A DNA stretch of 64,000 nt from Chrysomallon squamiferum (Eukaryota; Mollusca; Gastropoda; Neomphalida; Peltospiridae), in assembly GCA_012295275.1 (NCBI GenBank), contig CM022667.1, positions 20,455,910 to 20,519,909 of the forward strand. Direction: 5' to 3'. Both the position numbers and the translations under genes were made by a program. This document shows positions 27,401 through 37,775 of this stretch, piece by piece; within the stretch, counting starts at the first letter, position 1, and the number at the start of each line of letters is the position of its first letter. Under the pieces are notes generated by a model, which was not told the origin of the DNA, ran no database searches, and saw only the letters and a program-made list of their open reading frames with translations.

Positions 27401-30400
27401 CTTTTCTGATTAAAACAGTGTTCTAAGATTATTTTTCTGATTATTTTTAGCTATTTTAAAATTATTAACAATTATATTTTTTATTTGCAGTTCGACTAAC
27501 CCCATTACAGCAAAAAGCATTCAGCTTCTACAAGAAGAACTGCATGGCAATAGAAGTTGTCAAAGATGATAACCTGCAAAAAGTCAATTTCAGAGTCAAA
27601 AACAAGGTTAGCAGATATTAGTTATCTTTGAAGTAAATATACAAATAAACAAATAAATAAATAAATAAATATTACCTGACAAACCTAAGAATAGCTGGAG
27701 AGTATATCAGTCCTGTTTGTTTGACTGATAATATACTCCTAGGTGCAAATTCAGGATATGAACTGTAAGAAATTAGCTGGTGAAAAAGCAAATACGGTTT
27801 CAAAATGAACAGATAAAAGAGAAAGATGATCTTAGAGAATGACATAACAGTGTAACATCCCATGTCAACAAGATGCTGTTAGAGAACTCTAAAAGCTGTG
27901 TCTATCTGAGATACGTACCAGTGACAAAAACCAAGACAAGAACATTTAAAGAAATGTCATGGCTGGCTGGATGCAGTGGTGTGCAGAGGGGGCAGGAAAA
28001 GGAGTGGTGGCCCTGGGCATCCAAAAGAAAAATAAATCTGGTTAATTTATATTTTAATCAAATAAAGTTTTATTTTATGTTTCATCTATGTTTACATGTT
28101 CAAAATATCTTGCTTTCTCATAAAATTCCTCAGTACTAAGCCTTATACTTGAGTCTTTGGGGCATACTATCAAGGACTTGGCCCTGGGCATCACCAGACC
28201 TCTGCATGCCACTGGCTGGATGGTATTTGCAAAGCACTGTGACATCTTCTGGGTAACTTAGTAAACTGCTTGAATAAAAAAGTGTACAATTCCTGTGTAC
28301 TTCCAGCAATGACATATACTGCAGAAACATAAGTGTTAACTAACCATGTGAAGAAAAACTAGCAGCTGCATGAACAAAAATGGAAAGAAATATGTTAAAC
28401 ATATCAAATAAGTAAGAGAGACATAAAGGTCCCAGCTGTGACTGAACAGTTTAGAAGATGGAAGTGGGCCTGGGCAGGGCTCATAAATAAAATAGAAGAT
28501 AACTGATGGACATCAAATACCACAACATGGAAACTGTACACCAGGAAAAGTCAGTGAGATGATGAATGGATGAACTAGGTAATTACTGGAAAGGGATCAT
28601 CAGGCAGAGAATGACATAAAACAGAAAGAAGTGGAAAGGACATATGGAGCCTTTTGCCCAAAAGATGGGACAAAACATCTGCACAATGATGTTGGTGACC
28701 TGATAAAATATATTCAGTGGTTTTATAATTTATATACTAAATACTACTTTGACATGAAAATCTAGTGTTATTTTAGGATAATATAGTTATTATATTAAAT
28801 TGTTCTTTGCAACTTTTTTCTATTAAACTGTTTCAGCGTGTTTTGCGGGAGGAAGTTAAAGAAAAACTGAAATGGGGAGTGGATCGTTCGTCTCCAAGTA
28901 ACAAAATAAGAGACTTGATGGACTGGACAAAGGACATCATGAAGGACATCGCCTATCAGCAAAGAATTCTCAGCAATTTTCTGGCTCTCTGTCTTACTAA
29001 AGGATGGTAAAATGCTCCATTTAAATGTTTTCTTCTCTTTTGTTCTTTGATTAATGATTTTTGAAGTCAGAAAATAACGTTTTCCTGAGATTTGTGTTTA
29101 TTATATTATTTATTATAGTTTTAATAAAATAGAATAACTAAACATACATATTTGTATCAAAGATTACAGCCAGGCTATGGTCTTTAAATCACTGATATAA
29201 CTGACAGTTATGAATGAATGAATGAATGTAATAAATAAATAAATAAATAAATATTGTCCTACCTTTTTTATAATAAATAAATACAAAATATGAGAAAATA
29301 CTCTTTATATGAAAAGGTAACTTAGTAACATGATACTTTTTAATAAATATTTCAGGTTGATATGGAACCATGCTGTCACACTAATTAGCTTTGCTATCAA
29401 TATTCTGATGCTGGTCACATGGAAATCAAAAGCGTCAATGGGGACACCAGGCATTATGGACAATGCTACAGGGATACCTGCAGCAATTTTAGAGTGAGTG
29501 GAGCTTTTTATGGTTATCTCCCTTTGTTAATACTTTTATTTTATTTTTTTTAATTTTTTATATTTTTTTTCGTTATCACCAATTTGTTTATTTGGAAAAA
29601 ATAAAATTGAATTTGTCAGTAATTTAAATATTTAATATTTTTGAAAGATACTAACATTCGCATGAAAATCTGATTTTTCATTCAGTGAATTTTATTTTTT
29701 TATTTTTATATTTATTTCATGTTTTTCAGTCCAAATCCCACAATAACAAACATGCAGCCAAAGCAATATGACATTGCTATGATGACACTGGGAATTACCC
29801 ACAATTCCCTGTCCCTGCTTGTGTTTCTTAGCTATTTCGTCTGTAACCATCCTCGGTTTCCAAACATCAAGACCATGATCAATCAGTGGAAGTAAGTGAC
29901 TCAATACTGTTTAATTTTCATTTCAGTTTTGTACCAAATCAGCAAAATTCTATAGGATTGATATCATTTCTCCTCTTATTATTGAATATGCACATATTTG
30001 TTAGTCACAGAGAGGATCTACATAACAACAGTTTGATTTTCTTATGACAGTGTTCACTTAATTAGTAAGCACTCAGTTAATGTACTTGTTATTTTAATAT
30101 TTTTGTTTATTTACACAATTTTTTTTTTACTTTTTAGACATATAAAAAGGAAACAGAATGAAGATGATGATGATGAGAGACAGAAGAAAAAACACGTTTC
30201 CAAACTTGATGCAAAGTTTTTCAGTTTTACCACTTTCTATTACATGGTAGCCTCTTCACCTCTCTTCACTTTCAGGGTGTCAAACATATTTATAGATAAT
30301 ATGTAAAAAGAAAAAGTTAAAAAAAGAAAAATAATAATTTCTATTAAGAATCAATATATAGAGTGGATGTATAAAATAATTTAACAAATATTTATTAATC

Positions 30401-33400
30401 ACAGCTTTGAAGAGTGAATAAGTGGTGCTTATAACATTGAAGTGTTTTAATTCATCTGTGTGTATGTATATATATAATCATTCATTCACCTTCTTCTTTT
30501 TTTAAATTTGATTGAAAACATAATGAAAACATTTAAAGTATTTCTTATGTATTATTTCAGTTTGAATTTTTTTTTTTTTAATCTCTCTTTACACCCAATA
30601 GCCAATTTTATTTTAAATATATCTTTGATATGTTTTCTGCTGTGTGAATTTTTTAAATATCTGATGTATGCTTACAGTTGTTTCTTGCCCTGTCTGTGTG
30701 TGGGACATTCTGGTCTGGATATTTCTTTGCATTCCATCTTTTGAACATTGTCAATGGAAACCAGTTGCTAGGTGGTGTCATAAAGGCTGTCACTCAAAAT
30801 GGTGAGTGTTACAAAAACATCTCCATTTTGAATTTTTAGTTCATATATAACACTCAGTAATCATTTGTTACTGCAGTTAATTCCAACTAAATTATTACAT
30901 TATTGTTGTTGTTGTTATCAGTGTTGTTATTATTATTATTATTGTTATTATTCAGAAATGACTTTTTATATTTCTGTCTAATATTTTCAAAAATTTGCTA
31001 TTCATATGAATTTTTATCTGTATTGTTATACTAAGAATAATTGTTGTAATAAAATGAATGAATTTTCATCACTTACAATTGAGAATGACAGTAAAATAAT
31101 ATGTTAAAAACATTTGAATATTGCTATTATACTTTTTACCACTGGTATCTTAATGACTTTGAGTACACACGGAATGACAGCTGCAATTTTACTGATGTCT
31201 CTATGTGACACATTCGTGACAGCAGACTCCATGATATTTTTTGATATTTATTTTTATTATATTTACATTTTTATTATTTTACTTTGTTATTAATACTGGA
31301 TGGTAAAAAAAATCAAGTAAAAAATAAGCTGCAAATATATAGAATATAGTTAGACTTGTTAAATATTTATTTTCCTGTCTCTGTTTGATTTGTAAATATT
31401 AATTTTTGTTTTATTCAGGCAAATCTCTGGTGTGGGTGGCAATTCTTGGTCTTGTTGTCTTCTACCTGTATGGCATCATTGGATTTGCTCTGATGAGGTC
31501 AATGTTCAAACCCGCAGATCTGCTGTACTGTGACACACTCTGGCAGTGTACAATTACAGTGATCAGATATGGTCTCATAGGAGATCTCTTTGAGGTGAGA
31601 GATTTTATTTGTACTTGAATTAAAATGGTTCCCTCTTGTAGGTAAATGTTATTGTAATAATTCTGCTGATTACTGATCTGTTATGAAACTAATGAAGCTT
31701 AAATTGCAGGACCCTATCCAGGAGTGGCCTTAGAAGTGATTTTGGTCCACATTTCTTCAAATTTTAAATCTAAATCTGGTAAATATTTTGAAATATTTTT
31801 ATATTGATCTGTCAGGGAAAAAGATAATAGTGGTTAATCAAATCTCATTGCTTCTTGCAAAGGCTCCCAAAGCTTCAGGCATCAGAAATGCAGGGCTGCA
31901 CTGCTGATCTGGGGTTTTTTATTTTTATTTTATTTGGTTAATCTTCTTGTCCATTCATAGGATCAGGGTTTAACACTGGTTAAATTTAAAATGTGGACCT
32001 ATTAATAATGATGTTTCTCTTTTTTTCAGGATATGGTACCACATGATAATGAGGCAACATTTGAAAAGTTTGGATTTGTGGTCATCTATCATGTCTCATT
32101 CTTCATTTTCATCACAACTATTGGACTGAACATCATCTTCGGTATTATTGTTGACACATTTTCTGAGCTTAGAGATCTCAAGGTAATGTAAACAAATGTC
32201 TTTATTCTACCTTGTATATAGATTCACAAATCTGAGTATTTCATTCTAGTTTAACTAAAAATTGTGTTATTCAATAATTTCTGACTGCTTCATCTCTGTC
32301 ATTGTCAAATAATGTAATTTTACATTATGTTGGTAAGCTTAAACTATCAGCAAACTAGGTAATGCAAAATTTCTTAACTTCATTAATGAGTGAAGCAAAG
32401 AGCAATGGATAATTATAATCTTTCTGTTAAAATTATTTTGTTGTTATAAATTTTATTTAGATATTTGAGGCTATGTTTATTTAACTTCAAAATCAATTAA
32501 AATTTTTTCAGAGTTTTATATATAAGTTTACTAATGTCACTGATATAAATTTTAATCTTCTAATCAGTGTTTATAAAGTAATTGTAGGAATATAGATAAA
32601 AAAAAAAAAAAAAAAATTATGTGATTTAAAAAGTTTGTTGTTTTAACAGTGGACAGCTGAGTCCGACATGAGGGACACATGTTTTATCTGCAGCAGAAAC
32701 AGCTACGATTTTGAACATCACGGCAAAGTGAGTTCATATTTATAAATAGTACACTTTGTTTTTGTTGGTTTTTGTTTGCTGTTTCTTTTGTTGATGTTTT
32801 GTGTGTGAAACAATCAGTTATCATTAAAAACAAATTTAGTAATTGTGTGTCTGTTGCAGGGTTTTGATCATCATGTTCGATATGAACACAACATGTGGGC
32901 CTACATCTTTTTCTTTATCCATCTAAACGGGACAAAGGCAAATGACTACACAGCGTTGGAGATGTTTGTTTATAAACTTGTAAGTGTTCACAGACTAGGA
33001 AATGCTTTTAGTGAAAGTTGTTACCATGGTAAAGTGAGCTTCAAGATTACTCCTCATTGAGGTTTCCAGTCAGTGGTACTGCCTTGTATGTGACAGAGTA
33101 CAACTGTGGGTTTCATCTCATCATTATACAAACAACCAATAAATACTCATTCATCTGTTATTTTAGAGAAATAATACATTCATTCACAGTTTATTTTTTT
33201 TGTTTATATCAGTAACATTACTAAACTTTTAAAATACTATTTGAGGTATTTTTATTTTTCTGTTAATATTTGAATAAAAATAATATTTCCATATATTTCT
33301 ATCACATAGAACATTTTTTTGATGTAAGTTGGGTGTATTATTATCTTGATGTTCTGAATTAATTAAAAAAAAATCTATTTTAGTTGAAAAAGGAAAACTA

Positions 33401-34650
33401 TGATTTCTTTCCTCTCGATCGAGCGCTGTCTCTGGCTACAATGGGTAAAGATTCCACGGAGACAAAGCTGGATGATCTGCTGTATCAAGTGACATCTATT
33501 GTAGAAAAACAGAAATTTGAGGTACTCTTCTTTCCATGCAGTTCATTTACTACATTAAAGTGACAATGATTCTAATCACATTTAAGTAATAGTAATTGCA
33601 ATTGATTGCCTGTATATTTTCTGAGTAATTTATTTGTACATTTTTTTCAAAATGATAATAATGTAAACATTCAAGCCTGGATGATATCTAGTTACAGTGG
33701 TGATGATTTAATGTTACTTTTTGCAGGAGTTGGAGAAGAAACGTAGAGAAGAGAGACTCCGACAGAAAGTGTGGGAACAGAAACACAGACTGAGTTCTTT
33801 CAGACGTCGTGCCAACCTGCCAAAACCCTCGGATGGAGAGACAGTGATGCAGACTGGTCCAGTCGATGATCCACGACTTCTTCAGCTCACCACACTGGGC
33901 ATGGCGCAGCACCGCCCCAGCATCACAGACATGACTGACCTCGCTCTTCACAGACCCAGTTCGTCTGGACAGACTGATCTGGCTCTCAGACGACCAAGCT
34001 CAGATCAGACAGAAACACTTCACATTAGACGTCCAAGCATCCCAGACCACCCAGACATGTACAGACGTCCAAGTTTTTCTGACCACAGTGACATTTATCG
34101 AAGACCAAGTATTTCTGATCATGCAGCTTTTCTAGCCAGCCACAGACAGCCCAGTTCTCAGAGACATCAGCGAAACATAAGAAGCATCAGTCCACTTCAC
34201 GATCCCAGACACATTCGAGGATCCAGTCCCTCTCGCTATGATCCAGATGAACCATTTGTTCGAAACCTAAGTCCAGTGCACTATGATGCATCAAGACAAG
34301 GCAGTGAATCTGATTTGATGGGTCTGAGTCCAGTTCACATTCGCAGAGAGGTTCCATCTCGGGATTATGGAATGGGTCCAAGTATTCTTAGTCCAAGATG
34401 GCTGGACAGCAGATCAGCCAGTCCCAGCAGAAGTCCTAGAAGTTCTTCTGTGTTCTTCCCGGATTCAGAGTCGGTTCACAGCCTGAGAGACTGCCCACCT
34501 GACAGGCTCATCCCTGACCCATATGCATACGATGTGTTGGAAGGCCCTGCATTGTTAATGGGAGACCAGGAAATACCAACACGAGAACATGACGTTGATA
34601 CAGAAAGTGGACACAGTGTTGATATCAGTCGCATGGAAACCAGAATATAA
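445..34650 (+). CDS. Divergent IP3 receptor-family intracellular Ca2+ channel, 5'-truncated by window edge
   Basis: Forty-six exons join in one uninterrupted frame (6642 nt, 2213 residues plus stop), with GT-AG borders throughout. In order the product follows the IP3R middle and C-terminal regions: a helical segment (exons 3-4, LVKFGYY, PPLLTLLDG), an exon 14-16 block like the IP3R core (VFYGNQNTCLKI, FLDLLQMIVK, LLDLLAACAEGENMF, LPMDDLLWIL), the LLFNANTTVQ block, six membrane segments, a CFIC zinc-binding linker with the GFDHHVRYEHNMW motif, and a long basic tail. Known family members are tetrameric ER calcium-release channels gated by IP3. The ligand-binding core and MIR domain would lie upstream of position 445. 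The pore filter and tail are atypical. A ryanodine receptor is less likely, because the pre-channel domains follow the IP3R order and RyR-specific repeats are absent. Exon lists are given in the three sub-entries. Confidence 0.93.
578..3949 (+). other. Intron 1 of the IP3R-like gene (3.4 kb)
   Basis: Donor GTACGT at 578, acceptor TTTCAG ending at 3949. It contains a (TTTA)n microsatellite around 3591-3626, an (ACT)n-type stretch near 2823-2875 and a poly-A run at 2880-2894. A 75-codon open frame at 1180-1407 has no recognisable domain and no splice context in frame with the gene. I see no exon or clear mobile element here. Confidence 0.6.
5838..7843 (+). repeat. Minisatellite array of 33-bp acceptor-like units, intron 3
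   Basis: About 60 direct copies of a unit close to 33 bp fill the 3' 2 kb of intron 3 and run up to the exon 4 acceptor. The unit core is TTTACTGATATAATGTTACAG followed by TACTGAG and TG(A/G)TG. Variants include shorter units of about 27-29 bp (GAGTTTTCAGATATAATG), TACAGTCTGAG deletions and TGATGTAATG substitutions. The exon 4 acceptor (TGATATAATGTTACAG at 7828-7843) is the last unit of the array, so the real splice site belongs to the repeat. Higher-order blocks, such as two near-identical stretches around 5950-6080, suggest stepwise expansion. Confidence 0.97.
12415..12544 (+). repeat. Short tandem array of TACTAAT-bearing units before exon 14
   Basis: Three clear copies and one or two decayed copies of a unit of about 30 bp with core GTAGTAATACTAATATGTG. 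They end at the exon 14 acceptor (GTGTCTGTTCAG, 12533-12544). Each copy contains TACTAAT, close to the yeast-type branch-point consensus. Confidence 0.8.
14865..14896. repeat. (GT)n microsatellite
   Basis: About 16 uninterrupted GT dinucleotides in intron 16 of the channel gene. Confidence 0.97.
15376..15430. repeat. (TAA)n microsatellite
   Basis: About 18 consecutive TAA trinucleotides in intron 16. Confidence 0.97.
15536..15722. mobile_element. Candidate 187-bp MITE with imperfect terminal inverted repeats
   Basis: The left end GGGGAGACTGGGCTAA and the inverted right end GAGGAGACAAGGGTAA match at about 18 of 26 positions, including a shared AACCAT at the inner end. No coding capacity is visible. 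I could not identify a clear target-site duplication, so the element may be old or its boundaries slightly off. Confidence 0.45.
21268..21540 (+). repeat. 29-bp tandem array of exon 23's 3' end and donor
   Basis: Exon 23 ends ACAAAAATCATGAA and is followed by the donor GTACGTTTTTAATAG. This exon-plus-donor block is repeated about nine times at a period of 29 bp (one unit slightly longer) through 21540. Later copies read ATGAA followed by GTATGTTTTTAATAG. The first unit is the genuine exon end at 21285. Use of any later copy would run into a TGA (codon ATC-ATG-AAG-TAC... AAA-TCA-TGA), so downstream donors would truncate the protein. Confidence 0.95.
22644..22869 (+). pseudogene. Truncated upstream copy of exon 28 with its acceptor
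   Basis: This segment is a near-identical copy of 23409-23634. It covers about 160 bp of intron, the acceptor TTTTTATTAG and the first 60 or so exon bases (SKKMVVAA, then TTRPSKKKTKEK instead of TMKPSKKKAREK). Homology stops after GGAGAAAATG. The open frame then runs into unrelated AT-rich sequence and a stop, and there is only a weak donor-like GTGTTT. It sits before exon 27, so including it would place the charged linker ahead of QIQAYEDVL. I read it as a partial, probably non-functional exon duplicate, although an alternative exon cannot be excluded. Confidence 0.75.
23162..23285. repeat. Interrupted (CA)n/(GT)n and (TA)n microsatellites
   Basis: Blocks of ACAC, GTGT and ATAT, including inverted CA and GT arms able to pair, in channel intron 27. 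Confidence 0.9.
24318..24386. repeat. Interrupted (GT)n microsatellite
   Basis: Several GT runs separated by GA, TT and GATGCTTG, directly inside intron 29 behind the exon 29 donor. Confidence 0.9.
25543..25701 (+). repeat. Tandem copies of the exon 33 acceptor region
   Basis: Two copies of a 63-68 bp unit (TTAAA(A/G)CTGGTAACACAC, TGTTGTTTCAG, TAGATGAAACATTTGTC) are followed by a third, shorter one that ends in the real exon 33 acceptor TTGTTGTTTCAG at 25701. The sequence after each decoy AG (TAGATGAAAC) resembles the exon 33 start (GAGGTGAAGG), so the repeated unit seems to include the acceptor plus some exon. Confidence 0.85.
25909..26796 (+). repeat. 72-bp tandem array carrying exon 33 donor copies
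   Basis: Twelve full units and a partial thirteenth begin at the exon 33 donor CTG/GTTTGTCC. Each unit holds CTGGTTTGTCCACTTTTATC, then TCATCACAGAACCAATACAG and AGTAAACAAC runs, ending in either TTACTGGTTAAGATTCA or CAGGGGGTAGCATCCTCTCC. The second ending occurs four times (near 26179, 26329, 26475 and 26554). It copies the last 23 or so bases of exon 33 with one C-to-T change, so the array includes coding sequence plus its donor. Each unit also has an acceptor-like CATCACAG 20 bases after its donor. Confidence 0.95.
27607..28836 (+). other. Intron 35 of the IP3R-like gene with repeat-derived DNA
   Basis: The first 100 bases include an (AAAT)n run at 27648-27670. From about 27690 to 28700 the base composition and motifs change to those of decayed mobile DNA (see LINE entry). 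A fold-back pair lies at about 27965-28020 and 28175-28222, where GCAGTGGTGTGCAGAG is matched in inverted orientation by CTCTGCATGCCACTG. Confidence 0.6.
28448..28690 (+). mobile_element. Decayed LINE fragment: C-terminal tail of a non-LTR retrotransposon protein
   Basis: In one frame the sequence reads FRRWKWAWAGLINKIEDN, stop, WTSNTTTWKLYTRKSQ, stop, DDEWMN and later SGKDIWSLLPKRWDKTS. This matches the well-known KWAGH(I/V)AR...DNRW...TEW...GKRS...R-W-DDI...W pattern at the end of many animal endonuclease/reverse-transcriptase LINE proteins. Several in-frame stops show it is dead. The catalytic domains are not visible; upstream DNA from about 27690 may be older parts of the same insertion. 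Confidence 0.65.
33906..34128 (+). other. Six tandem (H/R)RPS peptide repeats in the channel tail
   Basis: The exon 46 translation contains six 12-13 residue repeats: HRPSITDMTDLAL, HRPSSSGQTDLAL, RRPSSDQTETLHI, RRPSIPDHPDMY, RRPSFSDHSDIY and RRPSISDHAAF. The last four have RRPS, which fits the R-R-x-S/T consensus for protein kinase A. A Ser-Pro rich stretch follows (SISP, GSSP, NLSP, GLSP, ILSP, SASP) to about 34440. Confidence 0.92.
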
Positions 34651-37600
34651 ATAATTCTTACAAAATATGTGACTGAAAATGTAATGGTTATAACATCACC
34701 ATAACTTCAATAATGCTCCTGAGTAACCGAGAAATTGCTTTGCTTTAAAAGAGTGCCAAGTTTTAACTGTTTATTCATTTGATGAGGTGAAAATAGCACA
34801 ATATTGGTTTAACAAAATAAATATATAATTCACTAATTACTGAAGACGCAATGACATTCCTAAGGTTATTATGACTGAAAAGAAAATATTTCCCAAAGAT
34901 AACTGTACAGATTACAATATATATTAGTTGTTTTACATACTACATCATGTTGTTTTTTTCTAAATAGTTTAAATCTGGTTGTTTTTGTTGACACTGAAAA
35001 CTTCCTTGAAATGTTTTTCAGAACATTTACCCCCCCTTTAAAAGTAAAATTTGAATGAAATAATTGTTAATTATATATGTATAAAGAAAAATTTAAAATA
35101 CCTTTGGACAGAATTATAATTTAACTGAAGACATGGAAGATATTTTAAAATGGTTTAAAAAAACTGAAGATACTTCATGTTGACAGTGTGTGTGCCTATG
35201 TTTGTTATACTTGTATTATGTGAAAATTCTGTTATACTTCAGAATGATTAGTCAATTTGTTCGGCAGCTATGGCCTACATAAACAATTACTAAGACCATG
35301 GTAATATAACCGTTTGTATTTTATCTTTGACAATAGATGGACTGTTGGAGCCACTTTAATTCTGTGTTTTTTCAGTAGAATAGCATTTTAAAATTAATAT
35401 TTTATTCTATATAATGCATTCTTTTGCAATTTTAAGGTAGAATTTTTAGAACACTATCTTGATTAACTTTGTTTATTTTACTTTCTTGCTGAAACGGAGT
35501 TTTTTTAATTTTTATACCTAATTCATTCCATAGCTATGTAATTTAATTTATAATTTAAATATGAATTTGTTAGATTATTTAAATAACTTTGCATGTTGTA
35601 CCCATTTAGCTGTATTTAGAAATATTTGATGAAGCATTTTTAGTTAGATGAATTCAAAATGCATTAACATTGTACTTTGAAAACATAAATGACCAAAAGT
35701 TATCAGAACTGCTTTATCTAGTCTACACAGAAATTAAATAGTAAAATTAATATTTTACATTATCATATTGTATTAACTTATAAAAATAAATGTACTTTTT
35801 ACATTTAGAGTATTTATTCAAATAGATTTCATGTTATTAATTCTTACATATGTTGATTTAATAGAATTTTCAGCATTATTATATATACTTTGAATTCTTC
35901 CAGGTATAAAAACCCATTCCTTAATATAAAAGTTTTAGTTGTTTCTATAAAATCAAGATTCCAACAGCAAATGTGAATGACTGTTTGTCATTTCAGTACA
36001 TTTATTATTAACAATTACTGTCAAATGTGATTTTAGAAGTTTCAACACCAGAAGATAAAAAAATATAAAATAATAATAATAAATAAATATATAAATAAAT
36101 AAATAAACTTTGGAAATGAACTATTACTAATAGTATTAGATGTGAGGATGAGGCAAAGATAGCTAATATAAAGCAGATTTTTATCAACTTCAAATAACTG
36201 GTTTATCTTGGATCCATACTGACTGACTGCCTCTTATGCCAAAAATGAGTTAAAACTTACATGATTATCCATACATTAACATTTTCAGTAAGACAAAAAT
36301 AAATACTAAAGATTAACCACAAATTACTTAATGAATATTTATCATAATAACAAAAAAGATCCCTAAGAAGCAGACATTGTAAATTGATTTATTTCAGAAA
36401 TATACAAGTACATTTGTATAGTACAATCAAGCAAATACAGTTTATTTGGCAGATGTCAGATTGTTTTCAGTATGGAGAAATAAAAAATAATTATTTCAGT
36501 TTCTTGAATGTCTGGCTAGAATTATGCTTTAAGAAAAGTTGTGTGTGCTTTGACTGCTTTTAGATGCATGCAATTATGCCAGTTACTACCAGTACATGAT
36601 TATTTCAAAGATGTCAAAATAATTTAAAAAAATAAAAATAATAATAAATAAAAATAAATAAATAAAAAATAAAGGTCATTTTATTTTTAAAACAGTAGAA
36701 ATAGCAAATTTTAAAAAGCAATATCAACAATCATATATGAAATGCAAACATTCAAACACTAAAATGTTCACCATATCAGTACCCACTGATATTCTGTTAC
36801 CAGGGAAAGATAAACTTCATTCACTGCAGCATTCAAACTCCCTTCTATACATATATATATATATATATTAATCTTATTCACTTTTTGAATGACCATAGTA
36901 ACATAATCTTCATTAAATTAGTTATTAAAATGTAATTCTATTTATTGTTTAAATAAAATTATTGTTCAGCTGACAGATGTTTACAGCATCGGTTCAACAT
37001 AATGATTCATAAAACTGTACAGAAATAAATCTCAGATGTATGACAACTTAAAAGTTATTAATTATTCTCTAAAAATAAATCATGCACTCAAATTCTGGCA
37101 GACCATGCAATACAAAAACATGGCAAAAAGAGAACATTTATTATCACAGTCAGTGATATTTATTTAAAACGAACTCAGAAAATGTGTACAAAATTCCTTC
37201 ATGTACCAAAACCTACGGCTGTCACAGTATAAAAATGCTGACTGATTTCTCACCTGTATTTATTTAAGTCTTGTATGAGCCAGCCAATTACTATATTATA
37301 TTATTACATGCAGAAACAGTCATAAACTGGTAATAATAATATTTGTTTCAACTGTTAAATAATAGCTCACACTTACCAATAACAAAGGTGTATGTCTTAG
37401 AAATGACACGTTTTTAAAACTGTTACATATTTATTATGACAGAAAATTGACAGATCATACTTAATGGGCTACTCTCTTGAGTGTTTTATATACAGGTGCT
37501 GGCTAGAACAGGATAACATGCAGTGCTGACCTTGTGACTGAACATGCAGTGCTCTAACTGCAGTCCCATTATATCTTTAGAGTAAGTGTTGATTTAAATC

Positions 37601-37775
37601 ATATTATGACTTTTAGAAAATAAAATTTATATAAAATATTTATGATGTCAAGTTTAAAATTGTTATCTATCCAATAAACTGTATTTATTAGATCTTTTTT
37701 TTTTGTCCCAGTTTGTATCAATACAAACAACTATTATATTGTAAGGCATTCAGTTAGTTCCAGTTACAACAGTAC
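34651..37775. other. Convergent intergenic region with both 3' UTRs
   Basis: No coding exon on either strand. Possible plus-strand poly-A signals for the channel gene are AATAAA at 34816-34821 and 35785-35790. Possible minus-strand signals for the peptidase-like gene are TTTATT at 36388-36393 and 36441-36446. AATAAA is frequent by chance in such AT-rich DNA, so none is certain. Simple A/T repeats occur at 36060-36105 and 36625-36675, and (AT)n at 36849-36868. Confidence 0.6.

Larger units (their letters stand above)
26918..34650 (+). other. IP3R-like gene, exons 34-46 (channel module, zinc linker, tail, stop)
   Basis: Exons: 26918-27023, 27491-27606, 28837-29006, 29356-29493, 29730-29891, 30138-30246, 30678-30801, 31419-31594, 32030-32182, 32650-32727, 32860-32979, 33384-33521, 33727-34650. 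Membrane segments: S1 in exon 37 (AVTLISFAINILMLVTW), S2 in exon 38 (SLSLLVFLSYFVC), S3/S4 across exons 39-40 (FYYM, LFLALSVCGTFW, FFAFHLLNIV), the S4-S5 linker IKAVTQNGKS, S5 in exon 41 (WVAILGLVVFYLYGIIGF) and S6 in exon 42 (FGFVVIYHVSFFIFITTI, then GLNIIFGIIVDTFSELRD). Exons 43-44 give CFIC followed by H and H...EHNMW, the zinc-coordinating linker shared by IP3R and RyR. A charged helix follows in exons 45-46. The stop is TAA at 34648-34650. Confidence 0.93.

Noticed and set aside
27873-28330. Small ORFs in channel intron 35
   Set aside because: Interrupted, repeat-derived DNA on both strands; not in frame with exons 35 or 36.
33688-34381. Antisense ORFs opposite the channel tail
   Set aside because: Shadows of exon 46; no splice support and no recognisable domain.
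445-34650. Ryanodine receptor assignment
   Set aside because: The CFIC/HNMW linker is shared by both families, but the pre-channel domain order and length match IP3R, and RyR/SPRY repeats are not present.
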